The notes beneath the pieces are model-generated. The model had not been told where the DNA came from. It made no database searches and worked only from the letters and a program-made list of their open reading frames with translations. A stretch of DNA of 64,000 nucleotides from Deinococcus arboris (lineage in GTDB: Bacteria > Deinococcota > Deinococci > Deinococcales > Deinococcaceae), in the NCBI RefSeq assembly GCF_009755355.1, contig NZ_WQLB01000010.1:1-64000 (forward strand). The letters are read 5' to 3'. A program made the position numbers and the translations under genes. Positions 41,168 to 50,044 of this stretch are shown in pieces (positions within the stretch are counted from its first letter, which is position 1; each line of letters opens with the position of its first letter).

Positions 41168-42022
41168 ATGTTGAAACCGCTGCATGCTGTTCTGTCCGCC
41201 CTGGGTGTTCTCGCGCTGTCGGCCTGCTCCACGCAAACCGCCCCGGAGATGGCCGCCGCCCTGCCCCAGGAAACCCTGACGGTGACGGGCACCGAGAAGG
41301 CGTTCAGTGAAGACCTCAGTGCCCAGATTGTCTACGGCACCGTGACCAACGTGACCAACCGGCCCTATCAGGTCAGCGTGACCCCCAGCAACTACCTCTC
41401 GGGCGGCTGGTGCGGCGGTACCCTGATCAGCTCGACCTGGGTGCTGACGGCCGCGCACTGCGTGGACGGCTACAGCGCCTCGCAGATGCGGGTGCGCGCC
41501 GGGATTAACGACCTGACCACCAGCACCGGGCAGCTGCGCACCGCCGCGCAGATCATCAAGCACCCCAGCTACAACACCAGCACCAGCGCCAACGACATCG
41601 CCCTGATCCGGGTGTCGGCCTTTACCCTGGGCAGCACGGTGCAGCCGGCCGCCCTGCCCAATAACGCCACCGAAAGCGTGCTGGACGTGAACGGCAAGTC
41701 GGCCGTGGTCAGCGGCTGGGGCAAGACCGAAACCGGGGCCTCCAGCCCCCGCGCCCTGCGTGAAGTCAGCATTCCGATTACGCCCACCGGCAGCGACTGC
41801 GGCAGCCGCCCCGCCAACACCATCTGCGGCAAGTACAGCGCGGGCCGCGACTCGTGCAACGGCGACAGCGGTGGCCCTCTGGCCGCGCGGTACAATAACA
41901 AGTTCTATGTACTGGGCGCCGTGTCCTACGGCCCAGCCGAGTGCCGTGGCTACGGGGTCTACACCCGCGTGAACGGCTTTATCAACTGGATTGCCCAGAA
42001 CACGGGCATCAGCGCGCAGTAA
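41168..42022 (+). CDS. Trypsin-like S1 protease, lipoprotein, no PPC domain
   Basis: A 284-aa paralogue of the preceding S1 protease without PPC. It has a lipoprotein signal (ALSACSTQ), mature chain near QIVYGTVTNVTNRPYQV, His in LTAAHC, Asp in NDIALI and Ser in GDSGGPL, with disulfide-type Cys in WCGG, SDCGS and TICGKY. It starts only 56 nt after the previous stop, so the two may share a transcript. The BLAST-level relationship between the two S1 genes is obvious (shared GKSAVVSGWG, REVSIP and SCNGDSGGP). Confidence 0.95.
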   Translation: MLKPLHAVLSALGVLALSACSTQTAPEMAAALPQETLTVTGTEKAFSEDLSAQIVYGTVTNVTNRPYQVSVTPSNYLSGGWCGGTLISSTWVLTAAHCVDGYSASQMRVRAGINDLTTSTGQLRTAAQIIKHPSYNTSTSANDIALIRVSAFTLGSTVQPAALPNNATESVLDVNGKSAVVSGWGKTETGASSPRALREVSIPITPTGSDCGSRPANTICGKYSAGRDSCNGDSGGPLAARYNNKFYVLGAVSYGPAECRGYGVYTRVNGFINWIAQNTGISAQ

Positions 42023-42047
42023 CCATCACCGCAGCTTCTGCTGCACG

Positions 42048-42080
42048 ACCGCCCGGCCACCACAGGCCGGGCGGTTTTTT
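42048..42080 (+). terminator. Intrinsic terminator after the second S1 protease
   Basis: ACCGCCCGGCC (42048-42058) and GGCCGGGCGGT (42065-42075) make an 11-bp stem followed by TTTTT, closing the protease cluster. Confidence 0.93.
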
Positions 42081-42128
42081 GTGGGGTCTGGCGGCGCGGC
42101 CGCTGGGGAAGTGCCCGACAATGGGGTC

Positions 42129-42755
42129 ATGGCCGCGCCCCCCAGTCCTGCCCTGACCACCCACGCTGAGGCCATCACCCACCTCTCGCTTGACCCGGTG
42201 ATGGCCGCCGTCATCGCCCGCGTGGGCGACCTGCCTGTCCTGCCGCCGACCCCTGACCCCTTCACTACGCTGGTGCGCAGCGTGACGGGCCAGCAACTGA
42301 GCGTGAAGGCCGCCGCCAGCATCTACGCCCGCGTGCAGACCCTGCTGGGCGCCGTGACCCCCGAAACGCTGCTGGCCGCTGACCCCGAGGCCCTGCGCGG
42401 CGCGGGGCTGTCGTGGGCCAAAGTCAGGACAGTGCAGGCCATCGCGGGCGCGGCGCAAAGCGGCGCCGTAGAATTTGCCCACCTGGGTACCCAGGACGAT
42501 GAGGCCGTGATTGCGGCGCTGCTGCCCCTGCCGGGCATCGGCCGCTGGACCGCCGAGATGTTTCTGATGTTTGGCCTTAGCCGCCCGGACGTCTTCAGCC
42601 TGGGCGACCTGGCGCTGCGCCAGGGGCTGGCCCGGCTGTACCCGGAGACCCCGCCCGCCGAGGTGCTGGCCGCCTGGGCGCCGTACCGCACCCTGGCCGC
42701 GCGCTACGTCTGGGCGGACAAGGCGCTGGCCAGGGCCGGCGGCGCGCCCGTTTAG
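42129..42755 (+). CDS. DNA-3-methyladenine glycosylase (AlkA type)
   Basis: This 208-aa base-excision enzyme removes alkylated bases. The HhH-GPD fold is present: VTGQQLSVKAAASIYAR, then LPGIGRWTAEMFLMFGL (HhH) and the catalytic Asp of FSLGDLALRQGL. It is a short AlkA without the N-terminal TBP-like domain of E. coli AlkA, matching the compact Deinococcus form. GACAAT lies 6 nt before the ATG, a variant leaderless box. Confidence 0.93.
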   Translation: MAAPPSPALTTHAEAITHLSLDPVMAAVIARVGDLPVLPPTPDPFTTLVRSVTGQQLSVKAAASIYARVQTLLGAVTPETLLAADPEALRGAGLSWAKVRTVQAIAGAAQSGAVEFAHLGTQDDEAVIAALLPLPGIGRWTAEMFLMFGLSRPDVFSLGDLALRQGLARLYPETPPAEVLAAWAPYRTLAARYVWADKALARAGGAPV

Positions 42756-42780
42756 GGGCCGCCCCTGCTAGCCTGCGGCC

Positions 42781-43368
42781 ATGCCTGAGCATCCCAACTG
42801 GGCCACCCTGACCGAGGACGACGCGCAGCCCTGGCAGACCCTGGAATCCAGGGTGCTGGTCAGCGGCTTCCGCACCGTCTACGAGGACCGCGTGCAGGTC
42901 AGCAGCGGGGTGGAGACCCTGTACCAGTACCGCCCGCGTGGGCCGCGCGCCGTCTTCGTGCTGCCCGTGACCGCGCAGGGCGAGGCCGTGCTGATTCGGC
43001 AGTACCGTTATCCCCTGCGCGCCACCGTGACCGAAGTGGTGGCAGGCGGCGTCGAGCGCGGCGAGGAGCTGCACCACGCCGCCGAGCGCGAATTGCAAGA
43101 AGAGGTGGGCGGCGTGGCGGCCGAGTGGCTGGCGCTGCCCGGCTTCTATCCGCAGCCCAGCATCAGCGGGGTGGTGTTTTATCCTTTTCTGGCGATGGGC
43201 GTGACCCTCGGAGACACCGCGCACGAGGCCACCGAAACCATCGAGCGCGTGGTCCTGCCGCTGCGCCAGGCCTATGCGCTGCTGGAAACGGGCGGTATTC
43301 AGGACGGCGCCAGCAGCCTGACCCTGTGGCACGCCCGCGCGGCCCTGACGGCGCGGGGGCTGCTCTGA
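42781..43368 (+). CDS. Nudix hydrolase, ADP-ribose pyrophosphatase-like
   Basis: The 195-aa protein has an N-terminal beta region ([18 protein letters not shown]) and a Nudix box [13 protein letters not shown] plus [10 protein letters not shown], resembling bacterial ADP-ribose pyrophosphatases (NudF-like), which split ADP-ribose into AMP and ribose phosphate. TAGCCT lies 6 nt before the ATG. The next gene begins within or next to its 3' end. Confidence 0.92.
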   Translation: MPEHPNWATLTEDDAQPWQTLESRVLVSGFRTVYEDRVQVSSGVETLYQYRPRGPRAVFVLPVTAQGEAVLIRQYRYPLRATVTEVVAGGVERGEELHHAAERELQEEVGGVAAEWLALPGFYPQPSISGVVFYPFLAMGVTLGDTAHEATETIERVVLPLRQAYALLETGGIQDGASSLTLWHARAALTARGLL

Positions 43369-43988
43369 CGGCAGACCTCCCGGCGCCCTACACGACGCTG
43401 GCCGGGCCCTGGCGCGAGGACCTGCTGGCCGAGAACAGCGAGTTTCTGGCCTTCGCCGACCGCGCCGAGAGCCCGGAGGAGGCGCTGGCGCAGTTGGCCG
43501 CCTTTCGGGCGCGCTACCCGGACGCCACCCACCACTGCTGGGCCTACCGCATCGGGCGCCTGTACCGCTTTCACGATGACGGCGAGCCGGGCGGCACGGC
43601 AGGCGCCCCCATCCTGAAAGCCATCGAGGGCCAGGGGCTGGACCGGGTGATGACCGTGGTGGTGCGCTATTACGGCGGGGTCAAGCTGGGCACCGGCGGG
43701 CTGGCCCGGGCCTACGGCGGCGCGGCGGCCGCCTGCCTGCGCGCGGCCCCGAAAACAGAGGTGCGGCCCCGGCTGACACTGTGGGTCACCGTGCCGTTTG
43801 ACCACCTGAGCCGGCTGTACCACCTGCTGGGCAGCCTGGACGCTGTGCGCGGCCAGGACACCTACGGCGCGGCGGGCGTGACGCTGGAAGTATCTGTCTT
43901 TCCCGAGGACGCCCCCGACTTTGTGGCGGCGCTGCAAGACGCCACGCGCGGTGCGGCCACCGCCGACCCCCACCCCCCGGCCTCTTAA
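43326..43988 (+). CDS. YigZ/IMPACT-family protein
   Basis: This protein of about 207-220 aa has the UPF0029 N-terminal domain with [24 protein letters not shown], and [20 protein letters not shown]; a DUF1949-like C-terminal domain follows. IMPACT/YigZ proteins are implicated in translation or proteolysis, without a settled activity. Start is unclear: no in-frame ATG, either GTG at 43326 (no ribosome site, overlapping the Nudix gene) or CTG at 43365 overlapping its stop (CTGA). The former is used here. Confidence 0.85.
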   Translation: MARPRGPDGAGAALTADLPAPYTTLAGPWREDLLAENSEFLAFADRAESPEEALAQLAAFRARYPDATHHCWAYRIGRLYRFHDDGEPGGTAGAPILKAIEGQGLDRVMTVVVRYYGGVKLGTGGLARAYGGAAAACLRAAPKTEVRPRLTLWVTVPFDHLSRLYHLLGSLDAVRGQDTYGAAGVTLEVSVFPEDAPDFVAALQDATRGAATADPHPPAS

Positions 43989-44068
43989 GCCCCCTGTGCC
44001 CGCCGCCTGCCCACCGCTCCCCCTGCCCCGCCCCTGCGGCGCGCTACCATGAGAGGCGTCCCCAGCCA

Positions 44069-46915
44069 ATGTCTAACCTTTCCTTTCCCCCCTCTCCCCT
44101 GCTCCAGCCTGCGCCGGTCACGCTCCGCACCCTGGGCGACCTGCACCTGGGGGACTTCCGGAAGGTCAAATCGCTGCTGATGCTGGCCATCGTGGCGCTG
44201 GACGGCCCCACCAGCCGCCGCCACCTGGCGGCGCTCCTCTGGCCGCGCGCCGCCAAGCCTGAAGCCAGCCTGCGCGTGGCGCTGCACGCCCTGCGGGAGT
44301 CCTGCCCCGGCGCCCTGTCCGGCGAGGAGCGGCTGGATACAGCCCTGCCCTGCGACGCAGCGGCGCTGCTGACCCTGCGCGGCGAGGCGGCGGTGCAGGC
44401 GTACAGCGGCGCCTTTCTGCCGGACCTAAAGGTCGAAGGGGTCTCAGCCGAGTTCGAGGAGTGGGTTGAAGGCTGGCGCCAGCGCCTGGCGCGGCACGTG
44501 CAGAGCGAGGCCCTGCTGCTGGCCGAGCGCAGCGAGCCCGGTCAGGCGGCGCAGTGGGCGGCACGCGCCTACGACCTGCCGGGCGCCCCCCCCGCCGAGC
44601 CAGATACCCTGCGCCGCCTGCTGGCCCTGAGCGCCCCGGCCAGCGCCCTGGAGGCCGCGCTGCGCACCGAGCTGCGCGAGCTGACCGGCCGCCGCGCCAC
44701 CGACAGCCTGCCCGCGCCCCGGCGCGCCACACGCATGATGGGCCGCGAGGCCGAGCTGGACACCCTGCTGGCCTGGGCCACGCAGGCGGGCGGCGGGGTG
44801 GCGGCCGTGACCGGCCCCGGCGGCATCGGCAAATCCACCCTGGCCCGCGCCCTGCTGCGCGAACTGACGGTGCTGGGCCGCGCCGTGACCCTGGTCGACA
44901 CCGAGGGCGTGACCCATGCCAGCGAGGTCGCCGCCCGCCTGGCCGCCGCGCGTGGGCAGCCCGGCGGCGACTGGGCCGCCCTGGGGGGTAGCCTCAAGGA
45001 AGGCGCCGTGGTGCTGCTGGACGGCCTGGATGACCTGGACGACCTGGAGGACCTGCGCCGGGGCCTCACGCAGCTGCCGGGCACGCGCTGGGTGCTGACC
45101 GGACGCCGCTCGCGGCTGGGCCGCACCACGGCTCCGCAGGCAAGAGGCGACCTGCTGCTGGCCCTGGGCGGCCTGGAGCGGCCGCCCCCCGAAGCTTCGT
45201 GGCTGGACGTGGGGGTGTGCAGCGCGGTGCAGGTGTTTGTGCGCGAGGCCGCGCGGGTGCGGCGCGACTTTGTGCTGAACGCCCAGAACGCCGGCCTGGT
45301 CGCCAGCCTGACCCGCCGCCTGATGGGTCACCCCCTGGCGCTGACGCTGGCCGCGTCGTGGCTGCGCGTCGAAGATCTGGACGCCGTGCATGCCCGCATG
45401 CTTCAGGAAGCCGGCGCCCTGCGCACCGCCGACGGCGACGGCGACGGCCGGCGTGGACTTCAGGTGGCCGCGCAGCGGTCGTGGGCCATGCTCAGCCCGG
45501 CCCTGCAGGCGGCGGCCCTGCGCCTGAGTGCCGGCGCCGACTTTGACCCCGCCGACAGCGCCGCGCTGGGTGTGCCCGCCGACGCCGTAGACGCCCTGCT
45601 GGGCCACGCCTTTCTGGAAGCCTACCTGCCCGGCAGCGAGCGGCTGCGCCTGTACCCGGCCCTGGACGGTCTGATGGGCGCGCAGGCGGCCCTGCACCCC
45701 GCACTGTACCGCGAGGCCCAGGCGGCGCACGCCCAGCACCACCTGGGCCGCTTTCTGGCCCTGGCCCCTGAAGACCCGGCCACCGACCCTGAACGCAGCA
45801 ACCTACACCTGGCCATGCAGGCGGCCCTGCGCGGCGGCACCTTAGCGGCCGCCCACGCCGAGCATCTGCTGGCCCACTATGACCGCCGGGGCATGCACGC
45901 CGCCGGCATGGACGCCCTATTTGCCCTGAGCGACCTGGCTGAAGAGGTCAGCGCCCCGCCCGAGGTCCAGGCGGCGCTTCAGGTAGGCTGCATGTGGCTG
46001 GCCTACCGCGCAGGCCGCTTGCTGGACGCGCAAACGCTGGCCGCCGCCTTCTTGCAGGGGCCGCTGGCGACCCTGCCGGGCAGCCGTATGAAGGTGCTGA
46101 ACACGTTGGCGTCGGTGCGCGGCGTTCAGGGCCAGATGCGCGCCTCGGCGGACCTGACCCGACAGGCCCTGAGTCTGGCTCAGAGCTTAGGGGATGAGGC
46201 GCGGGAGCGCTTCTACCGCCTGAGTCTGCTCAGTTCTCTTTCCTTTCTGGGAGAAGAAGAGGAACTTCAGCGGCAAATGCAGGTGGTTGAGGCGGGCTTG
46301 TCCGAGCTGCCCGAGGCGCAGGCCTGGCAGACCCGGCAGACCCTGCTCCACCTGCGCGCGCTCTCCCATGTCGCGGACGCAGCCCTCCTGAGGGAAGCGG
46401 AGGCCATTGCCCAGTGGGCCGCCGATCGGGGGCATGTCTTTCTCAGTGTTCATGCCCTCCTCAATGGGACTGCCGCTGCTCTCACCCTGACCCAGTGGCG
46501 AGACGCCGAAAGGTGGCTTGAGCAGGCGCGCCGCCTGGTGGACACCACCCAGCCCTCCGAACTGGCCGTAGAATTGCTGCGCTTTGACGCACAGGTGAAA
46601 TATGCCAAAGGGCGCAGCCCCCAGGCTCGCCGCGCTGCCCGTGACGCTGCAGCGCTGATTCGGCAGCGGGGCAACCCCTGGGAAGCCTACGAACTCCTGT
46701 TGGTCACCGCTCCAGACCTCTCCAGCTGTGGCCCAGAGCCGCTGGGGACCTTCCTCTGCCAATTGGCCGGGTCACCGAATGTCCATATGGAGCAGCGGCG
46801 ACGCGCTCGGGCCTTACTCACCGGATTGTCCTGGCCAGTCCCTGTTCTGTCCTCAGAAGCCGCTGCGCCACTTCACCAGACCTTGACGGCCTGGCTTGAA
46901 CAGCAGTTGAGCTGA
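44069..46915 (+). CDS. Large SARP/STAND-type transcriptional regulator with ATPase
   Basis: This 948-aa protein starts with a SARP-like winged helix (residues ~15-75, LGDFRKVKSLLMLAIVALDG, SRRHLAALLWP) and a bacterial transcriptional-activation domain (~80-190), followed by a NTPase module with Walker A TGPGGIGKST at ~248 and Walker B VVLLDGLDDLDD at ~315, then about 500 residues of helical repeats rich in Leu/Ala (TPR-like). It is probably a signal-responsive regulator binding ATP. Its stop TGA abuts the convergent gene's stop with no spacer (TGATCA). Confidence 0.85.
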   Translation: MSNLSFPPSPLLQPAPVTLRTLGDLHLGDFRKVKSLLMLAIVALDGPTSRRHLAALLWPRAAKPEASLRVALHALRESCPGALSGEERLDTALPCDAAALLTLRGEAAVQAYSGAFLPDLKVEGVSAEFEEWVEGWRQRLARHVQSEALLLAERSEPGQAAQWAARAYDLPGAPPAEPDTLRRLLALSAPASALEAALRTELRELTGRRATDSLPAPRRATRMMGREAELDTLLAWATQAGGGVAAVTGPGGIGKSTLARALLRELTVLGRAVTLVDTEGVTHASEVAARLAAARGQPGGDWAALGGSLKEGAVVLLDGLDDLDDLEDLRRGLTQLPGTRWVLTGRRSRLGRTTAPQARGDLLLALGGLERPPPEASWLDVGVCSAVQVFVREAARVRRDFVLNAQNAGLVASLTRRLMGHPLALTLAASWLRVEDLDAVHARMLQEAGALRTADGDGDGRRGLQVAAQRSWAMLSPALQAAALRLSAGADFDPADSAALGVPADAVDALLGHAFLEAYLPGSERLRLYPALDGLMGAQAALHPALYREAQAAHAQHHLGRFLALAPEDPATDPERSNLHLAMQAALRGGTLAAAHAEHLLAHYDRRGMHAAGMDALFALSDLAEEVSAPPEVQAALQVGCMWLAYRAGRLLDAQTLAAAFLQGPLATLPGSRMKVLNTLASVRGVQGQMRASADLTRQALSLAQSLGDEARERFYRLSLLSSLSFLGEEEELQRQMQVVEAGLSELPEAQAWQTRQTLLHLRALSHVADAALLREAEAIAQWAADRGHVFLSVHALLNGTAAALTLTQWRDAERWLEQARRLVDTTQPSELAVELLRFDAQVKYAKGRSPQARRAARDAAALIRQRGNPWEAYELLLVTAPDLSSCGPEPLGTFLCQLAGSPNVHMEQRRRARALLTGLSWPVPVLSSEAAAPLHQTLTAWLEQQLS

Positions 46916-47401
46916 TCAGGGCCCCCAGACTGGCGGCGGAAATCCGCCTACGTCCCCATCGCCACCGGGCTCTGTGGTGTTTGTTGGTGCGTCTGGCGGG
47001 TTCATCCCCACCCTTGCCGGCTGGAACATCGCGGGCTGCACGTCGCTGGCCCCCGAAGCAGGTATCCCCGGCACGTAGTATAGCGGCCAGCCCTGGTACA
47101 GCATCTGCTCCCAGGGCCGCACGGGGTCGCCTTCGCGCGCCTGACTGGTGATGTGCTTTTCGAGGTCATCGGGCAACTGGTCAGGGGACAGCACCGGCAT
47201 GGGCACGTACTGCAGGACAAAGTCCTGGTTGTACTGCGGCCAGCTGGGCGCAAAAGGAACCTCGTACTGGCCCCCGTACGCCTGGGCCAGCGGGGCAAAC
47301 ACGTACAGGGCCAGCGGCTCGCCTGCGTGGCTGACCGCGTACAGACGGCCGTCGAAGGTGGTCAGGGCCAGAAACTTGAGGGGCTGCTCGGTTTGGGTCA
47401 T
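46916..47401 (-). CDS. Unknown protein with WPLYY motif (paralogue 1)
   Basis: The 161-aa product has no signal peptide. It has LTTFDGRLYAVSHAGEPLAL, then YEVPFAPSWPQYNQDF and MLYQGWPLYYVPG. These resemble the half-repeats of the secreted WPPL/YxxxPLY family (Lipoprotein_15/COG4315), but here inside a protein without export signal. The tail is Gly/Pro/Asn-rich. An AGGAG site lies 4 nt before the ATG. It follows paralogue 2 by 24 nt and is probably in the same transcript with the degenerate GGDEF gene. Confidence 0.65.
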   Translation of the reverse strand: MTQTEQPLKFLALTTFDGRLYAVSHAGEPLALYVFAPLAQAYGGQYEVPFAPSWPQYNQDFVLQYVPMPVLSPDQLPDDLEKHITSQAREGDPVRPWEQMLYQGWPLYYVPGIPASGASDVQPAMFQPARVGMNPPDAPTNTTEPGGDGDVGGFPPPVWGP

Positions 47402-47425
47402 AGCACTCCTGGAATGGAAAGAGGT

Positions 47426-47923
47426 TTAGGGGCCGTGCCGCTCGGCGCCCGGAGGGGGCAGCGGGGCCTGGGTGGCCAGCACCGGCTCAAACAGATGCGC
47501 CGCCACCCCGCCCGGCGGGCGGCCAGGGTGGTCGTAGGCATAGAGATACAGCGGCCAGCCCTGGTACGTCACCTGGTCCCAGGTGCGTAGCCCGTACAGG
47601 TCGCGCGCCTGCGCGCCCACCAGCGCGGTCACGCTGGCCTTGACCGGCAGCGGCGCTGGCAGCGGGACGTAACTGTAGACAAACAGTTTCAGGTGTTCGG
47701 GCCACTGGGCGGCGTAGGGCACGCGCTCGCCGCACAGCACCGCCGCCTGCAGCGGCACAAACCGGTAAACCGGCAGCGGCCCGCGCGGCGTGGCCACGTG
47801 CAGCGCGCCGCCGTGCAGGCACAGTTCACGCAGGTCGGCGGGCGGCAGCGGGCGCAGCCGGGCCAGGCCCAAGCCGCGTCCACTGGTGCGGGCGGCCCCA
47901 GGCGCGGCATAGATTCGGCTCAA
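47426..47923 (-). CDS. Unknown protein with WPLYLY motif (paralogue 2)
   Basis: The 165-aa product shares with its neighbour VYRFVPLQAAVL-like and QVTYQGWPLYLYAYDHPGRP segments, again like Lipoprotein_15 repeats, without a signal peptide. The start is a TTG whose last bases overlap the stop codon of the upstream GGDEF gene (TTGA at 47920-47923), so translation is coupled. No known function. Cysteines: one in LHGGAL region (CLHGG) and one CGERVPY. Confidence 0.65.
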   Translation of the reverse strand: MSRIYAAPGAARTSGRGLGLARLRPLPPADLRELCLHGGALHVATPRGPLPVYRFVPLQAAVLCGERVPYAAQWPEHLKLFVYSYVPLPAPLPVKASVTALVGAQARDLYGLRTWDQVTYQGWPLYLYAYDHPGRPPGGVAAHLFEPVLATQAPLPPPGAERHGP

Positions 47924-48726
47924 GGGGTCACCAGATGGGTGCGGCGCGGGTCAGGTGCAGGCGACTGCGCCGGGCGCCCCTGCCGCAGCAGATGGCCCAG
48001 TTCGGCGGCCAGCCCACCGCGCCGCGTCCAGCGCTGGCGGCCCAACCGGCGCTCGGCGGCGCCGAGCAGGTCTGTCAGGGTGGTGCCGTCGTGCGGCGCG
48101 TGGGCCAGCGCGAAGGCAAAGGCGCTGCGCCGCAGCCGCCCCGGCACCCCCAGGGTGGCCAGTTGCCCGCCAAACGCCGCCTGAAGCGGATGCAGGTGCC
48201 CAGGCTGAAGCCGCTGCGGCGAACACAGCACGAACGAGTCGCCGCCCAGCCGGTACACCTGCGCCGGCCAGTTGCGCGCGGCGTGGGCCAGCACCCCGGC
48301 CAGCGCGCACAGCACCTGGTCGCCGGCCGCCTGGCCGCTTCGCCGGTTCAGCGCCGCCAGGCCGTCAATGTCCAGCAGCGCCAGGGTGGCGGGGGCCGGA
48401 GCGTCGGCGGCGTCCAGCAGCAGGGCGCGGCGGTCAGGCAGACGTGTCAGGGGGTCGGTGTGGTACGCCTGCACGTCTTCCAGCACCGCCAGACGCTCGC
48501 CGCCCGGCAGGGTCCTGAGCAGCATGCGGCACACCCGCCGCTCGCCATTCGGGGTGGTCAGACGGGTGTGGTGCGCGCCGTCGGGGCGCTCAAGCAGTGG
48601 GGCCGGCAACGGACCATGCCCAAACACCCGCACGAAGGCGCGGTTCAGCCGCGCGGGGTGCCCGGTCACCCAGTACACGGCGGGCAGCGGCAGGTGTTCA
48701 AACAGGTCGTTGTCCATGTGTTTCAT
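47920..48726 (-). CDS. PAS-like plus degenerate GGDEF protein
   Basis: The 268-aa protein has an N-terminal PAS-like domain (~1-85) and a GGDEF-fold domain (~88-245). The active-site motif is GGDSF (RLGGDSFVL) and the upstream conserved D-x-L-T-x-L-P-N region is DPLTRLPDR. Replacing Glu of GGDEF by Ser removes a metal-binding residue, so cyclase activity is doubtful; a GTP or c-di-GMP sensor is possible. It is the first gene of a three-gene minus-strand group. It could start at the second Met. Confidence 0.82.
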   Translation of the reverse strand: MKHMDNDLFEHLPLPAVYWVTGHPARLNRAFVRVFGHGPLPAPLLERPDGAHHTRLTTPNGERRVCRMLLRTLPGGERLAVLEDVQAYHTDPLTRLPDRRALLLDAADAPAPATLALLDIDGLAALNRRSGQAAGDQVLCALAGVLAHAARNWPAQVYRLGGDSFVLCSPQRLQPGHLHPLQAAFGGQLATLGVPGRLRRSAFAFALAHAPHDGTTLTDLLGAAERRLGRQRWTRRGGLAAELGHLLRQGRPAQSPAPDPRRTHLVTP

Positions 48727-48804
48727 TCGCGGCGTCCCCCTGTGACCTGCAGCGTGCCGGGCGGCGCGTTACCGCAGCGTTAACGCGGCTCTAGACTGCG
48801 CCCC

Positions 48805-49290
48805 ATGTCTGTCCTGCCCTTCCGAATTGGCTACGGAGAAGATGCCCACCGCCTTGAAGTGGGGCGGCCGCTGGTGCTGTGCGGCGTGCCGGTGCCCCAC
48901 GCCGAGCTGGGCGCTGTGGCCCACAGCGACGGTGACGCCGCCCTGCATGCGGTGGCCGACGCGCTGCTATCGGGGTTAGCCCTGGGCGATATCGGGCAGT
49001 ATTTCCCCGACACGGCCCCGGAGTGGCGCGGCCTGGACTCGCGCCAGATCGTGGCGCGCGCGCTGGAGCTGGTGCAGGCGCGCGGCTACGCTCCGGCCAA
49101 CGTGGCGCTGGTCGTCACGCTGGACCGGCCCAAGTTGGGGCCGCTGCGCGCCGAGCTGGCCCGCACCCTGGCCGAGTTGCTGGCGCTGCCCGAAACCGAG
49201 GTCGGCGTGAGCTTTAAGACCTCCGAGGGCCTGGCCCCGGCGCACGTTCAGGCGCGGGCGACCGTGCTGCTGACGCAGGTGGCCGGATGA
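48805..49290 (+). CDS. ispF: 2-C-methyl-D-erythritol 2,4-cyclodiphosphate synthase
   Basis: IspF forms the cyclic diphosphate in the MEP isoprenoid pathway. The 161-aa protein has metal ligands in GEDAHRL (Asp13, His15), the [10 protein letters not shown] motif (His40, His48) and FKTSEGLAP near the C terminus. TAGACT lies 7 nt before the ATG. The stop overlaps the start of trmL (ATGA at 49287-49290). Confidence 0.97.
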   Translation: MSVLPFRIGYGEDAHRLEVGRPLVLCGVPVPHAELGAVAHSDGDAALHAVADALLSGLALGDIGQYFPDTAPEWRGLDSRQIVARALELVQARGYAPANVALVVTLDRPKLGPLRAELARTLAELLALPETEVGVSFKTSEGLAPAHVQARATVLLTQVAG

Positions 49291-49757
49291 GCGAGGTGCC
49301 GCCTCCCCTGCTGCGCGCCGTGCTGTTTGAACCCGAAAAGGCGGGCAACGTGGGCAATGTGGCGCGCACCTGCGCCGTGCTGGGCGCCGAGCTGCACCTG
49401 ATCCGGCCATTCGGCTTTCACCTGCACGACCGCGAGTTCCGGCGCGCGGTGATGGACTACCTGCAGGGCGTCGAGCTTCATGAACACGCGAGCTGGACGG
49501 CCTTTCAGGGCACGCTGGCGCCAGACGCACGGGTCTGGGCCTTCAGCACCCACGCGCAGACCCTGCACACCCGCGCCGGGTTTGTGCGCGGCGACTACCT
49601 GCTGTTTGGCCCCGAGTCGCGCGGCCTGCCCACCTGGCTGCGCGGCGCCCTGCCTGCCCTGAAACTGCCGCAGCCGGGCGGCGGACGCAGCCTGAACCTC
49701 TCGGTGGCGGTGGGCGTCGCGGCGTTTGAAGCTGGGCGCCAGATCGAAGGCTGGTAA
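49287..49757 (+). CDS. trmL: tRNA (cytidine/uridine-34-2'-O)-methyltransferase TrmL
   Basis: TrmL methylates the wobble ribose of tRNA-Leu. The 156-aa SPOUT protein has [20 protein letters not shown], the [12 protein letters not shown] catalytic loop and the trefoil-knot motif [14 protein letters not shown]. Length fits the short TrmL class without an N-terminal extension. It overlaps ispF by 4 nt; it is unusual to see an isoprenoid gene coupled with a tRNA modifier. Confidence 0.93.
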   Translation: MSEVPPPLLRAVLFEPEKAGNVGNVARTCAVLGAELHLIRPFGFHLHDREFRRAVMDYLQGVELHEHASWTAFQGTLAPDARVWAFSTHAQTLHTRAGFVRGDYLLFGPESRGLPTWLRGALPALKLPQPGGGRSLNLSVAVGVAAFEAGRQIEGW

Positions 49758-49771
49758 GCCACACGGCTCAT

Positions 49772-49816
49772 TTCGACAAATATCGAATTGTTCAAAATGA
49801 TTCGAGGAGGCTCGAA
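49772..49816 (+). promoter_or_regulatory. Duplicated TTCGA-N6-TCGAA palindromes at the ArsR operon
   Basis: Two 16-bp inverted repeats share the arms TTCGA and TCGAA with 6-bp centres: CAAATA at 49772-49787 and GGAGGC at 49801-49816. Start points are 29 bp apart. The second contains the GGAGG ribosome site and ends on the base before the ATG at 49817, so binding there would block expression. This is the arrangement of an autoregulated ArsR operon. Confidence 0.75.
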
Positions 49817-50044
49817 ATGACCGAGGCGATGGAACGTATGAACAGGCAATACCGGCACATTCTTCAGGGCTTACAGGCCAATGCCGAGCGGGACGTGCGC
49901 CTGGCGCGGGCCGCAGGGGACCTGCAAGCCACAGCCAAAGCCCAGGCGCGTCTAGACACGCTGCGCGCCGCGCTGGACATCTACGCGGCGTCGCATCTGG
50001 TGGCACATGGCACGCGGCCCTGGCCCCCACCAGAGCGCCCGTGA
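49817..50044 (+). CDS. Small helical protein in the ArsR operon
   Basis: A 75-aa predicted all-helical, probably coiled-coil protein (MNRQYRHILQGLQANAERDV then QATAKAQARLDTLRAAL), with no known family. The ribosome site GGAGG lies inside a palindrome 5-6 nt before the ATG. Its stop overlaps the GTG start of the ArsR gene (GTGA at 50041-50044), so both are co-translated; it may be a partner or modulator of the regulator. Confidence 0.78.
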   Translation: MTEAMERMNRQYRHILQGLQANAERDVRLARAAGDLQATAKAQARLDTLRAALDIYAASHLVAHGTRPWPPPERP

